DNA of 64,000 bases, from assembly GCA_037976565.1 (NCBI GenBank), contig CP137682.1:20880800-20944799 (forward strand), in the 5' to 3' direction. A program made the translations under genes and the position numbers. Origin of the DNA: Mesocentrotus franciscanus (lineage: Eukaryota; Echinodermata; Echinoidea; Camarodonta; Strongylocentrotidae). Below the pieces are notes generated by a model. The model searched no databases, was not told the origin of the DNA, and saw only the letters and a list, made by a program, of their open reading frames with translations. Position 1 is the first letter of the stretch. Each line of letters starts with the position of its first letter. This document shows positions 51,197 to 61,530 of this stretch, in pieces.

Positions 51197-51612
51197 GGGT
51201 GCGTTCAAGCGATTTTTGGAAGCTAGAATCACAAACATGAATCACAAATCAAAACGCCGATACGAAACACGGTTACTGCGGGAGATCGTTCAAGCGATTT
51301 TCCATCAATGCTGATTCTCGCTCATTTCAAGCCCACCCAGGAAGAATAGAAATAGATAGCGATAATATATATAATAGATAATGACGTCATAGAATCATGA
51401 TTGAGATTTCCGTTCGTTCAAGCGAATTTTAGCGACCGTGATTCTGCAGAATCATGATACAAAACGCATCTTTTTCAGCATTTCATGTTTGTGTTTTTAA
51501 ACACGTTTATTTTTACGACCAACAAAAATCGCTTGAACGCTACCGTGTTTTAAACTAAACGTCTTTGAAAACCGTGATTCTAGGGTGAAAAAGGTGTCTA
51601 TTGAACGCACCC
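51197..51612 (+). mobile_element. GGGTGCGTTCAAGCG MITE, copy A
   Basis: The ends GGGTGCGTTCAA and TTGAACGCACCC are inverted. Flanking 8-mers TCTACTAC and TATATTAC agree at 6 of 8, compatible with a hAT-type 8-bp duplication. AAGCGATTTT and AAAATCGCTTGAACG words recur inside in both orientations. A CRE palindrome TGACGTCA lies at 51382-51389. Confidence 0.8.
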
Positions 51613-53259
51613 TATATTACCTGGAATTCACTGTGTTCATGAACTAAACATTGTCTTTCGTTTTGATATATTTATTTCATCAACTCAACTTGCAACCAAG
51701 TGCCAACTGTACATTACTTTGAATTCACACCGCATCCGAAGTGCATGTAAACACCATCATTCATTTAGATGTAGGTCGAAATGTTTCAGCGACTCTGTAT
51801 ATTCTTTAATGAGCCCCTTCACTGAAGTCTGCTGCTTATGAGTTTCTTCCTAGAGAACCTTTGACGTCACTTTAGTTTTACAATGGCATCATAGTTTACA
51901 TCATGCTCCGGACTTGAGGATAGAAATAGATATGGGGGATACATACACGTGTGTGTGACAAAGGTGTGTGGTATTAGAGAGGGGGCATATATATAATCAG
52001 ATCCATTTATTATCGTGTATCACGTCATCTGCTGACAGCCAGAAGGGGGATATCATATATATTAATAGATGTGATGTGACTTGATGTAATTATGACTCTT
52101 CAAAAAATTGTCTGATAACAACAAGAAAGATATAAAAATCTATGTTAAATGATAGCTTTAATGCCCTTCTGCGCTATATGTTCCTTTTCAGTCCTACATT
52201 GAGGGAATGGCAGGGGGGGTGCAAATCAAGGATCCTTGGGGGTGGGGACAATGCAGAATAATCAGAGATGAGTAAAACAACATGTCTTTTTGTGTGTCAA
52301 TGCTTAGGGAATGGTATATTGGATTTAATAAGGGGGCATGCCTGTTGTGCCCCCTCTTAAATCCACCGATGGGGCAGCAGGGGATGGGGACCTCATGCTC
52401 AGCTAATGTCTCGATACGATAGATGAACTTGAATGCACAAGAAAACATCACCATCTGCACCAGACTATCCTACTCGATGTCACTTCCGGCAAAAGACATG
52501 TCAACAAGCCTACGTACTTCATCATTCCCACGTACTTGATCATTCCCACACCATTGATGAAAACAACAAGTGTGTACAAAATATCAAAATATGTTATCTA
52601 AATAAATACAATCGAACAGCTCGACTCCTTGATTTCCGGTGCAAGTGTAATGTACATGTAAGACCTTTACACCTACGGACTGTTCGAGATCACCTTACTT
52701 CAATTCGCATTTTCTGTTGAGAAAAAAAAACATGTCAACAGCTTTGACAGATATTCAGCAGCGCTTGGAGACCTGATTGGTTGCTACGTCACCATTCTCC
52801 TGGTGTTGATTACCAATGTATTCAAGAAGGAAAGAACGTTCGTAGGTAGACGTCTGGTGAGCAACTGTGACATATCCCATATTCTTAACATTTAAATGCC
52901 CTAAAAAGGTTAACTATGTGTGAAAATGCAAGATTCGAGATGTTGATCCATATTGCTGTAATCAAACAGCTTGAAGAAAGAGTGACGATATGAACTGCGC
53001 AAGCTAAGAAAATAGCGAGATTGCCTTACAAATGCACTTTAATGTATACGTAATCGAGTTGTTTTGATGTAAAGAATTGGACCTACTCCAAGTTCCCCAC
53101 GTATATGCTCCCACTACAATGGAATAATTGAACGAAGTTTATACAGCTGTATGAATTAAACATAGCAGTTATTTCACCATTTTTGTTTGTTTATCCATTA
53201 CATGATAATATTCATGAAGGACAGATAATTCATTTACAATCAGTGTTAGAAACTTCTAA
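51613..53259. other. Intergenic; hairpin relic and CRE
   Basis: TGACGTCA at 51862-51869. CCAGAAGGGGGATAT (52038-52052) and CTTTAATGCCCTTCTG (52156-52171) look like the two arms of a small hairpin repeat separated by about 100 bp. ATTGGTTGCTACGTCACC (52777-52794) combines an inverted CCAAT box with a CRE half-site. No gene seen. Confidence 0.45.
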
Positions 53260-53661
53260 GGGTGCGTTCAAGCGATTTTTCGAAGCTAGAATCACAAACA
53301 TGAATTCAAAACGTTGATTCAAAACACGGTTACTGCGGGAAATCGTTCAAGCGATTTTCAGCGATTTTCCATCAACGCTGATTCTCGCTCTTTTTAAGCT
53401 CACCCAGGAAGAATAGAAATATGTAGCGATAATATATATAATCGATAATGACGTCATAGAATCATTATTGAGATCTCCGTTCGTTCAAGCGAATTTTAGC
53501 AACCGTGATTCTGCAGAATCATGATACAAAACGCATCCTTTTCAGCGTTTCATGTTTGTTTTTACGACCAACGAAAAATCGCTTGAACGCAACCGTGTTT
53601 TAAACTAAACGTCTTTGAAAACCGTGATTCTAGGGTGAAAAAGTGTCTATTGGACGCACCC
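53260..53661 (+). mobile_element. GGGTGCGTTCAAGCG MITE, copy B
   Basis: Same orientation and near-identical to copy A, 1.65 kb away, with small internal indels. The right terminus has one change (GGACGCACCC). TGACGTCA at 53449-53456 is conserved. The flanking 8-mers do not match. Confidence 0.8.
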
Positions 53662-54249
53662 TGATTAATCAGGAGACTCAAGTTTTTCTTGGGGTTTTGG
53701 ACAGCATCTGATGACAATGGTACATACATTATGCATGGACAATAGTCATTAAAGTTTGATAGGTTTGCAGGAAAAGTAAATTGAACACATTCCCCCTCCA
53801 ATCCCTGAAAACAACTCCATTCATATGCAAGGAGGATTCCAAAATAATATATCCTATGATAATATATTCTATGGTAATATTTCACTAAATTCAAACCTGA
53901 CAGTGGGTTTCAGCTCTGTCTAAAGTAGATTTTAACAAAGAAAGTTAGGTCCAGGTCTAATCTAGTCTAAGTTTTCCCCTGTTTAACATGACTTTAGTCC
54001 GCATCTCAGATTTAATCCTATTGGGAAAAGATGGGCCGATTTGTCCACTAAAAAACCATGAAAGGCTACATGTAGCCTACAACAACTAATACCTTACCTT
54101 GGTGTGCTCTCTTGTAGCCTTGCCCCACTTTCCTCTGAGTGTTCTTGCACCTTTTCCTCTCTCCAGAATTGCTCTTCACTCAATCAGATGACCACATTAC
54201 CACCTGATAAAAAAATATAATAAAAATAACAGGTTCATGCATAAATTAT

Positions 54250-54503
54250 GAGAACAAGTGGACAGCAGGATGGGAATCGGAAAGATGGATAGGAATATAT
54301 AGATAGACAGACAGATAGATAGATAAATAACATATGCACGTCTTATAAACACATACATGTACATATGAATGCAGTAATTGATGGATGGATGGATGGATGG
54401 ATGGATGGATGGATGGATGGATGGATGGATGGATGGATGATAAATAACGACAGATATGTATAGAGAGAGAGAGAGGGGGAGAAATAAAGAGAGATGAAAA
54501 GAA

Positions 54504-54550
<47 letters not shown>
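54250..54550. repeat. Compound microsatellite: GATA, (GGAT)n, (GA)n
   Basis: GATA/GACA units at 54294-54325, about 14 GGAT units at 54380-54438, and GA units at 54462-54548. 53662-54249 and 54551-55052 hold no gene. Confidence 0.9.
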
Positions 54551-54551
<1 letters not shown>

Positions 54552-55052
54552 AATAAAGAGGGTTGCAATCAACTCAGAATTTTATTGCTTGTATTGGTTA
54601 TGGTTGGTGATCAAGTCGAGGTCGGTCGCATCAGTGGGGTCAATCATGAATCATTTTCTTTGTGCATTATTTACAAGTATATGTAGGCCTATACTTTCAT
54701 ACCTTGTTTGGATTTACCCCCGCCCCCTTTCGTCCTCTTCAACAGGATAAGGTCATCGGTGATGAACTTTTTGATCATGTTAATGGTCCAATTATGATAG
54801 TGCATAATTGACAAACAATTTCCGTTGCATGTAAGTCTGTGCTTGGGTTAAAGTATAGCAAAACAGGACAGTACCGTTTCCTGTTTCATTTATTTTCATA
54901 ATTACTACCATTATGTTCCTCATCATCATCATTTAAAAAATGATGATGATTATAAATGATTATACAGGTGTCCATGTCTTCAGTTTACAAGCTTCCTTCA
55001 TATATGGTTTCTGATAACCTTAGTGATATGCTCAGTGTATGAAAGAATCTTA

Positions 55053-55503
55053 GACCCCGTTCTCACTCACTTTGAAAGTGGTCTTAGTTAGACCGCTCCA
55101 GAGGAACGGGTCTTGAGGAACGGTTTGCGAGGGTTCACACTCCGAGCAGTTTTTTATGGCTCAAACCGCTCCACGAGTCAAAGTGGTCTTGTTGCTATGG
55201 CAGCTCAGGTCAGCGGGTAAATTTTTCGAATACTAAGCGTATGTACCGTACTACATGTTTCGCGAGCAACGTCACTAGACCACTTCCGTCCAAAGTACGC
55301 TTCCGTTCACACTCCCACGTTAGAGCGCTCCAAACCGCTCTTAATAAGACCCGTTCCTCAAGACCACCTCCCGAGGTGGTCTTCTGGAGCGGTCCAGAAG
55401 TCCACTTCCTGGACCACTTTGACCGTTCTCACTCACCTAAGAACCGCTCCTGAGGAACGGGTCTTAGTTAGACCACTCCAACGAAGTGAATGAGAACGGG
55501 GTC
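55053..55503. mobile_element. TTA-flanked MITE family (GACCCCGTTCTCACTCAC), copy 3
   Basis: 451 bp, flanked by TTA at 55050-55052 and 55504-55506. It has the full-length arrangement of copy 2, including GTTGCTATGGCAGC (55191-55204) and the ACCTCCCGAGGT palindrome. Confidence 0.88.
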
Positions 55504-57194
55504 TTACACAATTCACTCCTCATCTTTCCGTATTTCCTCTGTATTTTCCGCACTTTTATGACAAGAGACAAAAAGAAGAAAAAAACTGTTATAGGTCAAC
55601 AGCTAGCACTTGTTATTTCGCAAAAATGCTTCTCTTTGAACTTAAAGGGACTTGGTAACATTGTTCACATGAGAGAAAATGGTGCTAAGGTGGTGACTTC
55701 AATGCTAGATGTACAATTAAAGATAATCTGAAAGTTTGAGTTAAACAGACCATTTTTAACGATAAAAATTGGGAAAAACTGATCTGATCGAATCCTTAAT
55801 TCTCCCAACTATATTATTACAATTTAATTATATTTTAGGTGAATGTAAATCGTTACAAAGCTATGAATTGGCTCTATATATCATTCCAGACATTTAAGTG
55901 TTGAAAGATTTTTAAAATCCTGTCTTATGTCTTATTTTCATGGAAAAACGGTTGGGAAAATTCAAAAATAGTTGGGAGGATTTACTGTTAGAAGGTGTTG
56001 ACCAGTGACGCCTTCAAAGAAAACCATAAATATCTCTGTCATTTGAGAATTTGTTCAGGATTTTTTGCATGCTAGAGGGTTAGTACAGTAGAAGGAATAT
56101 AATATAATAAGTAACATTTCATACAAAAATTATGCAGTTTTTTCATCAACCTTCAACAATTTTACTTTAAGTCACTTTAAGGCCTAGAGGCTAGTGCCCT
56201 ATAATGGAAAATCACCTTCCAAGTTCAAGATAATCATACTTATATGTTTACTCTGCTTAGCATATTTATACATTGTAAATCTACAGTGGGCAAAATGATC
56301 ATACATGTACATGTACATATGCAGAGTAAATGCTGGCTTAGGCCAACATCAGAACTGTAGCCTACATAATTGTTCCCTGGGCAAAAGAGTAGCACTTGCT
56401 ATTTTGCAAACATGCTTCTCTTTGGACATGTAGTGTAAGGTTGTTGGGCGCCTTTGGGTGGACAATCACCTTCCAAGTACAAACCAACCAAAACTGACCT
56501 CTTGACCTGGCTTTGACCTTACCCATGAACTGGCTGATACTAATGTGGGTCAATTCAAGCTAGTCTATACAAACATACTGTACATGTTTTTACAAGACAT
56601 TCACCATTCACATTTTTTTTAAAAACCTGACTGCTAAGAAATCATGTGTGTAATTCCTTCCTACCAGTTCTCATGTTACCCCTGGCCCCCTGGGTATAGA
56701 GTGGCAAATGTAGACTATTGTCTTGCCAAGGACATTAGTCCCAAATGTTTCATGTTGCAAAAGCATCTGGTTTTTATACAGCATGCAAAATATGTATTGA
56801 TATTTTTGCAGACATTCTCATTCTTGTCATTCAATTTGGGGTCTGATATTTAAGAATACTTGGACCTGTTCCTCAATCAACCTGTCTTGTGTCTGGTGTC
56901 AACTTTCTAAAAATAGACATCAATTGACCCCTTCTTTGTTTCTTGTCTCACCTTGTGACTTTTGTCATGCCAACAGCACCAGCCAATAACAAAAGTGTTC
57001 CTCTATTCTATTGATTTGGAAGAGTCCTGTTTGCTGATATTCAAGTGGGGGGTAATTAATGACTTCCCATACTGCCATAGCTCAGATGGCTGGAACTTGG
57101 AAGGTACTGCAGATTTCCTCTTTTAAAGCAATTTTTCAGAATCCCTGTATGCCTAATCGGCCTATTGCATAGAGCATGAAATCATTTGACCAAG
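55504..57194. repeat. Intergenic with internal duplications and SINE-body relic
   Basis: TAGCACTTGTTATTTCGCAA (55605) recurs as TAGCACTTGCTATTTTGCAA (56391), each followed by a TGCTTCTCTTTG block; AATCACCTTCCAAGT occurs at 56210 and 56465. 56677-56750 (GGGTATAGAGTGGCAAATGT, TTGCCAAGGACATTAGTCCC) is a minus-strand SINE body. TAGCTCAGATGGCTGGAAC at 57078 is an isolated box A-like tRNA motif. No gene recognised. Confidence 0.5.
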
Positions 57195-57330
57195 AGGAAC
57201 ATGATGGTTCAGTGGTAGAGCAGTGATTTTATAACCAGGAGGTGCCGGTTCAAAACTTATGTGCTAGAGCCTTTGATCCGGTATTAATCTATTAGTCCCT
57301 CACATACGTGTAGAGTCATTGGTTACCAAT
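57195..57330 (+). mobile_element. tRNA-derived SINE head
   Basis: Box A TGGTTCAGTGGTAGAGC (57205-57221) and box B GGTTCAAAACT (57247-57257) have tRNA-like spacing. The flanks do not form a clean acceptor stem and box B departs from the consensus, so a SINE or tRNA pseudogene is more likely than a functional tRNA. Confidence 0.5.
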
Positions 57331-57998
57331 CTATTATGCAAGCTTAGATTAGACTTGCTTTCTAAGTAATCAGGTGGAATTATTTATTAGAACATATGGA
57401 TTTCTGGGAAATTCTGCACAGTTTTTAAGGAACTTCAGTACTAGTTATGTGTAACAAATAAATTTCACCAGATTTTTCTTTTGTTTTGAAGAAGGAACAT
57501 TAAAATGCCATATTTCATGAGTAATTCTTATACTGACATCTATTGGTATTTGTTTGGAAATTCCATTTGCAAGAATTGCATTTTTTTTTTAAATTGTAAT
57601 TTTCAATCAGTAGTGCATCACATAATGCTATAATGGCTCTCTGGGAACACCATCCATTATAATATCATTAACACTAAATAATGCAAACAGAAATAATTTC
57701 GTTATGGCCTATGAACTCATCAGAATAATCCATAATCCATGACAAGACATCTACATGTATCCACACAATATAATTGGAACTTTGGAAGACCTGCAGGAAT
57801 AATCAATGTTCAAAGAAAGAGAGCTAGAAAAGTGACCTAGTTAACTGTTGTTTTTCTCCTAACCATTACGTAATGTTTACAAGCATGGAAACACACGTGC
57901 AGGAGAAAATGTGATGGTCTTATTTGTGTGACCTACATAGTAGTATAATCTAGATCTTGTTTGGTCAACAATGCAAGGTGCATTCGATACCTGCATAC

Positions 57999-58548
57999 TG
58001 CAATCAACAAATGCGATACAAGGCTGAAGCTATCAGACTCGTGAGTCAGAATATGGGATAATGTATACTGCAAAGAAAAAGAGAAACGGCCCCCATCCAC
58101 TTGCTGCAATCAACGATATGATACAAGGCTGAGACTCTCAGAGTATATGGTAATGTAAACTGCAAAGAAAAGAGAAACAGCCCCCTCAATCAACAATATG
58201 ATACAAGGCTGAGGCTCTCAGAGTATATGATAATGTAAACTGCAAAGAAAGAGAGAAACAGCCCCCCCCTACATGTACTTGCTGCAATCAACAATATGAT
58301 ACAAGGCTGAGGCTTTCAGAGTATATGATAATGTATACTGCAAAGAAAAGAGAAACAGCCCCCTCCTCAATCAACAATATGATATAAGGCTGGGGCTCTC
58401 AGAGTATATGATAATGTAAACTGCAAAGAAAAGAGAAACAGCCCCCCATCCACTTGCTGCAATCAACGATATGATACAAGGCTGAGACTCTCAGAGTATA
58501 TGGTAATGTAAACTGCAAAGAAAAAGAGAAAGATTGCCCCCCCCCCCC
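57999..58548. repeat. Minisatellite, six units of about 82-100 bp
   Basis: Units share CAATCAACAATATGATACAA, GGCTGAGGCTCTCAGAGTAT and CTGCAAAGAAAAGAGAAACA, ending in a C-run. They start near 58003, 58107, 58186, 58284, 58366 and 58457. Some units carry an extra CCACTTGCTG linker and others do not. 57331-57998 has nothing recognised. Confidence 0.9.
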
Positions 58549-59650
58549 TCCCCTCCCAATGACAATGACGGCCACAAAGAAACATCACAAATATAACTTG
58601 CACAGTGTCTTTTCAAAAAGAAACCTACCGGTATATTCAAGCTCAAATATCAAGAAAACAAAGTGTAATGGCTGAAATATCTTTATAAGGATATGATAGT
58701 TACATGTATATATATATATATCTTCTTCAGTTTGATAGGTTGCTCATCAAAATGCGATCATTGATGACTGAGAGCACTAGCCTCCTTTTAAAAAGATGCC
58801 AAAATCAGTTATTTGGCAGGAATGGTGTTCAACACTTCATCATCAGTTGCTTTAAAGCCTATCTGCACTAGTTTGGCCAGGAGGGATTAGACCTCCCTGC
58901 ATGTTCACTGACAGGTGGTTATCTCATCAAATCAGCTCTCAATTAACATAAGAAAAAGGGGACCATGGGGGACCAATGGTCACCGATTAGGCATTGTTTG
59001 CTAATAGAGGGCGCAAGTAGCTTTAAGTAGTGCAGTGGGGCTTTAATAATTATGTGAGAATGTATTCAATTGGAAAGGAGCCATTCAATCAACCTGATCT
59101 TGGGTTTAGCTGCCATTCTATTCAAACTTTGGCATTGGCAGAAGAAAATTTGACCTACATCATGAAAAATATGACCATTGGCTGTCCATGGCCACATTTT
59201 ATAGATCAAGAAGATGTTAAATCAAAGAAAACACAAAAAAGGCAGGTTTCTTTGGCTAAAATCATATACATGTATACTGATTACAAGGATATTTCAGTTG
59301 GAATGTGCTTTTCCTTTTTTGTGACCTACATTGTATACCGTACCCATTTTTAAATTTTTGGACGTGCCTTTAACAATGACCATTTGTATCTAAACTAGGT
59401 CCAAGTCATGATCATTGTTCGAAAACAAAAGAGGATAAAGTTGGCTTTATCTACCAGCACAAACCGTAAAATGTGACATTAGATGGATATAATGACATGA
59501 CCCACCTCCATCTCCTTGACAGTGTCAACTTTTGTTTTGTGTAGGTGGGGCTAATGAACTTGCCCTGCTTGATTAGGGCAACCAAAGGCAACTTGACCCA
59601 ACCAAGCAATGCCCAGCACACACTAAACAATCCTCCTCCAATCCAAGAGC
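58549..59650. other. Intergenic, nothing recognised
   Basis: A short (TA)n lies at 58707-58721. The 107-codon plus-strand frame (59030-59353) has no family motif. Confidence 0.45.
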
Positions 59651-59796
59651 GGACATTTACACTGCAAAAACTGGTGACATTTCTGCGGGCCTTTCAAAGA
59701 ACCACACTCCAGAGGTGGATATTTTGATTTCGGGTTCTCGTCGTGTTTTCCGGAATGTGAGGAAAATCAGTGAGTTTTGCTTACAGTGTAAATGCA
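59651..59796. mobile_element. MITE, GCATTTACACTGCAAAAA family, copy 2
   Basis: GGACATTTACACTGCAAAAA at the left, TTTTGCTTACAGTGTAAATGC at the right, inverted. Same size class and ends as 23662-23801. Confidence 0.7.
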
Positions 59797-59870
59797 GCTA
59801 TCAGAGCCACAACATCATTAACTCTGTGTTAAAGTATAACACCCTTGTGGCCCCAAACAAACAATATTAT
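59797..59870. repeat. Small hairpin repeat, copy 6
   Basis: TCAGAGCCACAACATCATTA and the inverted AACACCCTTGTGGCCCC, with TTAACTCTGTGTTAA in the middle. It directly abuts the preceding MITE. Confidence 0.6.
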
Positions 59871-59909
59871 CACTGTTAAAGATGGATGGCATCCATCCAT
59901 GGCATCCAT

Positions 59910-59972
59910 CTGTTCACACTTCAGAGCCAGAAGGACGTGTTAAGAGTATTAACGCCCTTCTTGCTCCAATAG
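59910..59972. repeat. Small hairpin repeat, copy 7
   Basis: CAGAGCCAGAAGGACGTGTTAA pairs in its core with TTAACGCCCTTCTTGCTCC; only 40 bp separate it from copy 6. A GGATGGCATCCATCC palindrome lies between them (59884-59898). Confidence 0.75.
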
Positions 59973-61094
59973 AAAACACACAGACCTTTACTTTGGACAG
60001 AGAAATGAATGGAGAGGGGATCATTAGGATAGTCTGTTTGGAAAACAAATGGTCTATTGTGTGAACAAAAATTGGGTGGAATGTCTGCATGTTTCCAATG
60101 TGCACGTAAATGATAAACTGGGTCATATTACTGCAAAGGTCAATCTCATCCATCAATTGTTAGGTGAATGCAACCATAGCAACAAAATTGGAGATCTTAA
60201 ATTTTGTCATCATGAGCAATCTCCACTACATCATCACAGGTGCAAAATGCCTCATAAAAATTCCACAGAAATCTATTATGTATGGGCAAGGGGCAAATCC
60301 AGGTTTCTGGAATGGGGGGGAATGGACAATATTGGAACAAGAAGAAGAGTATTAGATTTTCAAGTGCCTTTGGGTCTAAATTTTGTGAAAGGGGTATAAA
60401 AACAATTCAGGGAAGGGGGCACATTTTTGTCTGTTTGTTCTTATGGAAGCACAGGCCAGTCATGCACCCCTTCCCCCCCCCCAAAAAAAAAATAAAAATC
60501 AGCCAGTTTTGGGAGAGATGTTTACACAAGGGCCTCTTCCAAATTACTAATGTTAGCTCATCTTGCGCATCTTTTAAAACAATTTTTTTTACAAAGTCAC
60601 ATGACCTTTTGTTTTTACATGTCGGCCCGAAAATCGCTCATTTTCGTGATTTGTATACAAAACATATGGAAATATCATTTTTCCTAAAAAGAGATAAAAC
60701 ATTGGTTATTTGGTCTTGTTTAAAGTTTAGGTGTTTGTTTTGGGGTCAAAATAGTTAAATTATAGTTAGAAATGAAATAAAACAACAAAAACAATAAAAT
60801 ACATAAGTTAAAAAAACAATGAAATACATAAGAAATTATCAAAACAAGAGATAACATAAGGAATAACCTAGCTTTCCAAATTTTTTTTTCGTATTATTAT
60901 TCCAAATGGTCTAACAGTTATATGTAGTGGAAAAGAAAGCTTAAATATGCAGAATATATGATTTATGGGTAAAAATATGAATTTTTTGACCTTATTTGCA
61001 TAATTTACCATAAATATGCAAATGAGTAATTTTTGCAAAAATTGAAATTGCTATAGTATTCTATACACTTCACTTGACATGCATGCAAATTTTT
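59973..61094. other. Intergenic with transposon-end-like runs
   Basis: AAATCCAGG with a G-run (60294-60322) and a C10-A10 junction (60473-60492) repeat the motif pair seen at 12264 and 29025. No gene. Confidence 0.45.
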
Positions 61095-61175
61095 AGGAAT
61101 CGGCCGTTTCACGGCCGAGATCTTAAGGGGGCATAATGGCCCCGGCCGTATTAAGAACTAAAATAGCCCGGCCTT
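61095..61175. repeat. CGGCCG-rich palindromic segment
   Basis: CGGCCGTTTCACGGCCG (a 6-bp stem) followed by GGCCCCGGCCG and GCCCGGCC within 80 bp of otherwise AT-rich DNA. Possibly the end of an unidentified transposon. Confidence 0.45.
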
Positions 61176-61214
61176 ATTAGGGTTAAGTGTCAATGGTCTT
61201 CCCTTGAGTCAAGT

Positions 61215-61530
61215 GGACAAAACCTTGACAGTTTGAAACGAAAAGAGGAGATAACTATTTACCGGTACTGTGGCTTCAGAATATTTGTTAGGAGTAGCTT
61301 AGTTTGAGGAAGAGTTCATTTTAAATATTAGTGTAGTTTTATATTATTGAGCAGTGACGCCTAGTGATTCTTTCCCAGAGAGGATAGACTCCAGTGAAAA
61401 GTTGAAAAACTTGACTCTTTGACATGAAAAGAAGATAATTATTGGTGATGGCTTTCAGGATATTTGTAAGAATTGCTTGGAAGAGGAAGAAAAGATTTGT
61501 AATGAGTCATACTGTATAGCCATGATTCTT
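61215..61530. repeat. Degenerate tandem duplication, period about 185 bp
   Basis: CCTTGACAGTTTGAAACGAAAAGAGGAGATAA-type sequence at 61222 recurs at 61409 as CTTGACTCTTTGACATGAAA-AGATAA, both followed by GGCTTTCAG-ATATTTGT and GAGGAAGA. Confidence 0.6.

Noticed and set aside
57195..57275. Functional tRNA gene
   Set aside because: Boxes A and B are present, but box B departs from the consensus and I could not form a convincing acceptor stem; a SINE head fits better.
57999..58548. CRISPR-like regular repeats
   Set aside because: Units are 82-100 bp with no unique spacers between short identical repeats; this is a minisatellite in animal DNA.
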